Source: Proteromonas lacertae (Eukaryota; Sar; Bigyra; Opalinata; Proteromonadidae). From it: 64,000 nt of DNA. The notes under the pieces were generated by a model. The model did not search any database. It was given only the letters and a program-made list of their open reading frames with translations, and was not told the origin of the DNA. Positions 60,777-64,000 of this stretch are shown here, piece after piece (the first letter of the stretch is position 1; every line of letters starts with the position of its first letter). Made by a program: the position numbers and the translations under genes. The stretch spans positions 1 to 64,000 of the forward strand of contig NGBS01000027.1 of the NCBI GenBank assembly GCA_002245135.1. Reading direction: 5' to 3'.

Positions 60777-61778
60777 TCATTCAGTTTTGGATTTCTTTGG
60801 TAATGGAAAAGATTCACTGTCAATTGAACTTAATTGGGGAATTTTTCGTTTATATTTAGCAGGTCTAATCTCTTCACCTTCTTCACTCTTCTTCTTCAGT
60901 AATTTACTACGTCTCTCATCTTTTTCTGCATTTACTAGATAATGAGAAGTTGCTTTAGTTTTTTGACTTAATTCAGCTTTTAATTTTTGTTCTCGGATTA
61001 TCTTTTCATATCCTATTTAAATAGTAAATTATATAAAAATATATACTCATCTTTTCTGTTAAATGACTCCATTTAAAGCCTTTCAAATATTTCATATTCC
61101 ATAAATCATCATGATAATAACTTCTCTTTTTACCTCCTATCTCATGGTTATTTAATTGTTCAGCGATTAATTTCGCTTTATGTTTATCTACAAATTCAAC
61201 CCAGCCTTCTACATATTTACGATTTCGATTTCCACCTTTCTTTACTCTTCGACGATAACATGATTCATCTTCTGGAACAATATACATTCGATTGATTTTG
61301 CCATATTTTTGTAATAATGATTTCAACTTTTCTGGTTTCATATATGGAGGAATTCGACTTAAATAGATTACTCCTGATTTCTTTATCTTCTTCTTCATTG
61401 ATTCCAACTTCTTCTCACAGATTATTTTCTATTAATTATTGAAAATAAAAAAATGAATACTTTCTCTTCAAGTGTTAATTCATTTTCACTTTCATCGCTG
61501 TATAAATCATTCTTTTCTTTAAATTCATTTTCATCATCCAATTCTTCATCTTCCTCTATTTCTTCATTATCTTCTTCTCCATCTTCATTTTCTGTATCTG
61601 TCTCTCCATCATCATCTACATTATTTTCATGTAATTCATTTTCTTCTTCTTCAGCTACAAAAAAATCATCCTCTTCTACCTCAGTATTAACTTCATTTTC
61701 ACTTTCATTGCTCATTTCACCTGATTGTTCATCACTTTCTTCTATTTTAATATCATTCTTATTCTTCTTTCCTTTCAT
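60777..61778 (-). CDS. Esf2/ABT1-like ribosome biogenesis protein
   Basis: Nucleolar RRM protein of the small-subunit processome, which in yeast stimulates the helicase Dbp8 during early 18S rRNA processing. An acidic N-terminal region (about 110 residues) precedes the RRM with the family motifs GVIYLSRIPPYMKPEKL, LLQKYGKINRMYI, GWVEFVDKHKAKLIAEQLN, then DLWNMKYLKGFKWSHLTEK and GYEKIIREQKLKAELSQ. Three exons with introns near 61013-61046 and 61426-61456. The tail ends in a Lys-rich nuclear-localisation-like stretch. Length and order match the family. Confidence 0.9.
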
Positions 61779-62283
61779 CTCAAAAATGATTGAATGAAAC
61801 GGATAATTTTTTACTTAATTTGAAAATAAAAATATGAAGTATGTAAACATTAGAATAGAATAAAACTACCATTAAATGTTTTTTGAATTACAGTTATGGT
61901 GTTATTGATGAAAATAATTATTTATTCATAATATAGAAGTGAAATAAGTATTAAAATGCTATAAATACTTTATATATGCATTAATTGATGTGTTTTATAT
62001 ATTATATTCATTGTGCACAAATAAAATAAAAAAATGCACAATTAAAATATATCGGATATTCTATACATCATCATTCACTATATTCATGCTCACTTTATAC
62101 GTTTCATATTTTCATTAATCTATATGATATCTTATTCTTATTTTATTCAGTGTAACTGATTTGAAACGAATCTATTTCTATATTTATACCAAAATCAATA
62201 TTTTGCTGAAATGAAAGTAATCGATAATGAAATTGGTCAGAATGGGTATAGATAATTATATTTGATTATATAGGTTAAGTAGA
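61779..62283. other. intergenic stretch between divergent genes
   Basis: About 505 AT-rich bases expected to hold both promoters. No ORF, RNA gene or repeat seen. Confidence 0.45.
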
Positions 62284-64000
62284 ATGCTAGTGAATAATGG
62301 TTATGGTGATTTGAAAGTTAAAGTTGGAAGCGAAGAAGTTGTGTGTGTGAAAAGTATCTTAATGAACGGTAATGCTACAATTAAGAAATTATTGGATGAT
62401 GAGAAGCAGAGTGGAGTATTAGAAATATATGAAAAATGTGAAATAAACTCATTTTTAGAAATAGAAAAATACTATAGTGGTGGATGTATGGAATTGAATG
62501 AAGATAATGTCTGTGATATATTGAGACTCAGTATCTATTACAATGATAATCGAATAATGAGAATCTGTAAGAGATACTTAAAGAAACATATGAATGATTC
62601 AATAGTAATAGAAATATTCTCAATATTAAATGGTTTAAATATAAACCAGTTGAATGAATTGAGAGATGTAAGTGAAGAATATTTAAAAGTGAATGGTTTT
62701 AAATACTTGAATGATGGTATAAATATATTTATGTTAATATAAAATAGATAAATTATTATCAAAACTGAATTTACAATCAATAAGGTTTATCTTGAATATT
62801 GAAGAGTTAGTTATCAATGATGAAACTTGGTTATTAAATCGATTATTGAAATGGTATAGAAATGTATTGAAAGAAGAGTCAGAAAGTGAAGAAGAATTGA
62901 ATGAGTTTAAGTTATTATTAAAAGAAGAGATTAATCAATTTGAAGTAAAGAAAGAAGAAATAGAAGAAGAAAATTTGAATGTAATAAAAGAATTAAAAAT
63001 TGAAATGAAAGAAAGGAAAAATCATGTTTATATTAAAACTAAAGAAGTGAATAATCCTAACTTAATAAAGATAATTCATGAATTTTACATAAAAGAAGAA
63101 GAAGAAATAGAATTAAATGGAAGATTATATGAAGTATTGAATAAAGAAGAAATGAAAGAAGAAATGATGAAATTGTTGAATAATGAAGATGTACGAGTTA
63201 TTGAAATAGTGTTAAATCTGATAATGGGAATGAAAATCTCTGAAATAATTCCTAATAAAATAAAGAATAATTTGTTAAGAGAATTATTATATGAATATGG
63301 AAGAAACAAAAGAAATCGAACAATGAAATGTTTGTGTTTATTTGTTGCTGATATTACTAATATAATGATAAGTGAAAAGTTATGTGGAAAAGAAATTCTC
63401 TTTAGAATGTTGAATGAAGATTATTATTTAAATTCAAAGTCCAAAGAATTATTAATCGAATATATTCAAGAAATGAAATTGGGTGAGAGCGAAGAAGAAG
63501 AAATGAGAAAAATAATAATGGATGAAGAATTATTAGAAGAATTATTAATAAAAGAAATCACATCATTTTCATATCCTCAATCAGAATATTCATTTATATT
63601 AAATGAAGAAATCTCAATAATTCCTTCATTTGATGGAAATCGATGTGAATTTTTAATAAATCCTTCATTGCCAGATGGTTTAATGATAGATAAAGAGAAT
63701 GGAATAATTCATGGAAAAGTAGAAGAGAGTTATGAAAAGAGAGAATATGAAATAAGTTGTAAGAATAATCATAGTGAAAAGAATTTCAAAATATTATTAG
63801 AATTTATAGATGTAAAATTTACAGAATTTAACAAAAGTAAAGGTGTATCAATCTCAAATAATGGGATGTTAATAACAAACACAAATAATGGAGATAATCA
63901 TTGTTATTTGAATTTGAAAATGGAAAATGGAGTTTATCATATCAAATATCAATTTCATCAAAATGGAAATAAAAATAATGGTATAATGTTAGGGTTATCA
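62284..64000 (+). CDS. BTB-like protein with putative Ig-like (He_PIG) segment, partial
   Basis: The first exon has a BTB-like fold (DLKVKVGSEEVVCVKSILMNGNATIKKLL, then CDILRLSIYYNDNRIMRICKRYL). A 32-nt intron near 62719-62750 joins a BACK-like helical region. A long Glu/Lys-rich helical stretch follows, and then NPSLPDGLMIDKENGIIHGK, which fits the putative Ig-like He_PIG motif (xLPxGLxLdxxtGxIxGxp). The frame is open at the window edge. The mix suggests an intracellular adaptor. It is unlike the BTB gene at 7109 beyond the shared fold. The start at 62284 is the first ATG of the open frame; a short upstream exon is possible. Confidence 0.6.

Overview
The window is nuclear DNA from a single-celled eukaryote. 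It is strongly AT-rich and gene-dense. Protein-coding genes lie on both strands, often less than 150 bp apart, and most are interrupted by tiny GTAT...TAG introns, usually 26-36 nt and as short as 22 nt. The standard genetic code fits all genes read here. A mitochondrial-type ribosomal protein bL27 points to a mitochondrion that translates its own mRNAs, and a DZIP1/Iguana-like gene points to centrioles or a cilium. Asn-, Thr- and Gln-rich tracts are common. I cannot place the organism more closely than a protist.

Layout. 0-7 kb: the tail of a possible gene, an intron-containing tRNA, bL27m (+), Rab GDI (-), a Yos1/IER3IP1-like ER-Golgi protein (-), and a large type I surface protein with an Asn repeat (+). 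7-13 kb: a BTB protein (+), then a 2 x 2007-bp inverted duplication carrying two head-to-head copies of an RCHY1/PIRH2-like ubiquitin ligase around a 290-bp spacer. 12.7-16.4 kb: a kinase-like protein with about 18 Sel1/TPR-like repeats (-). 16.9-21.3 kb: an RBM22/Cwc2 splicing factor (-), a 3'(2'),5'-bisphosphate nucleotidase (+) and a membrane-anchored cathepsin (+). 21.6-26.5 kb: a pseudokinase-LRR protein (+). 26.6-32.1 kb: a DZIP1-like gene (-) whose 3' end is split by a hAT DNA transposon. 32.2-38.4 kb: a PDR-type ABC transporter (-) and a TPR protein (-). 38.5-40.7 kb: Rer1 (+) and an SLC35F6-like carrier (-). 41-49.3 kb: an ABCA transporter (+) and a FHIP-like protein (+). 49.4-57.9 kb: a BIG-type Sec7 ARF-GEF (-) and a PHD/ARID protein (+). 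58-60.7 kb: a second hAT copy. 60.8-64 kb: Esf2/ABT1 (-) and a BTB protein cut by the window end (+).

Many genes serve membrane traffic (GDI, Yos1, Rer1, BIG, FHIP). Others serve transport, splicing and ribosome assembly, and there are lineage-specific repeat proteins. The most interesting signals are the mirror-image RING gene pair, the one-exon-per-repeat array of the kinase-like protein, candidate AT-AC (U12-type) introns in the carrier gene, a tRNA whose intron does not fit the canonical position, a cathepsin with a transmembrane tail, a WW domain built into RBM22, and two nearly identical hAT copies, one of which has truncated a host gene. Several conserved genes also show one-base frame breaks, mostly in short homopolymers; assembly error is the simplest explanation.
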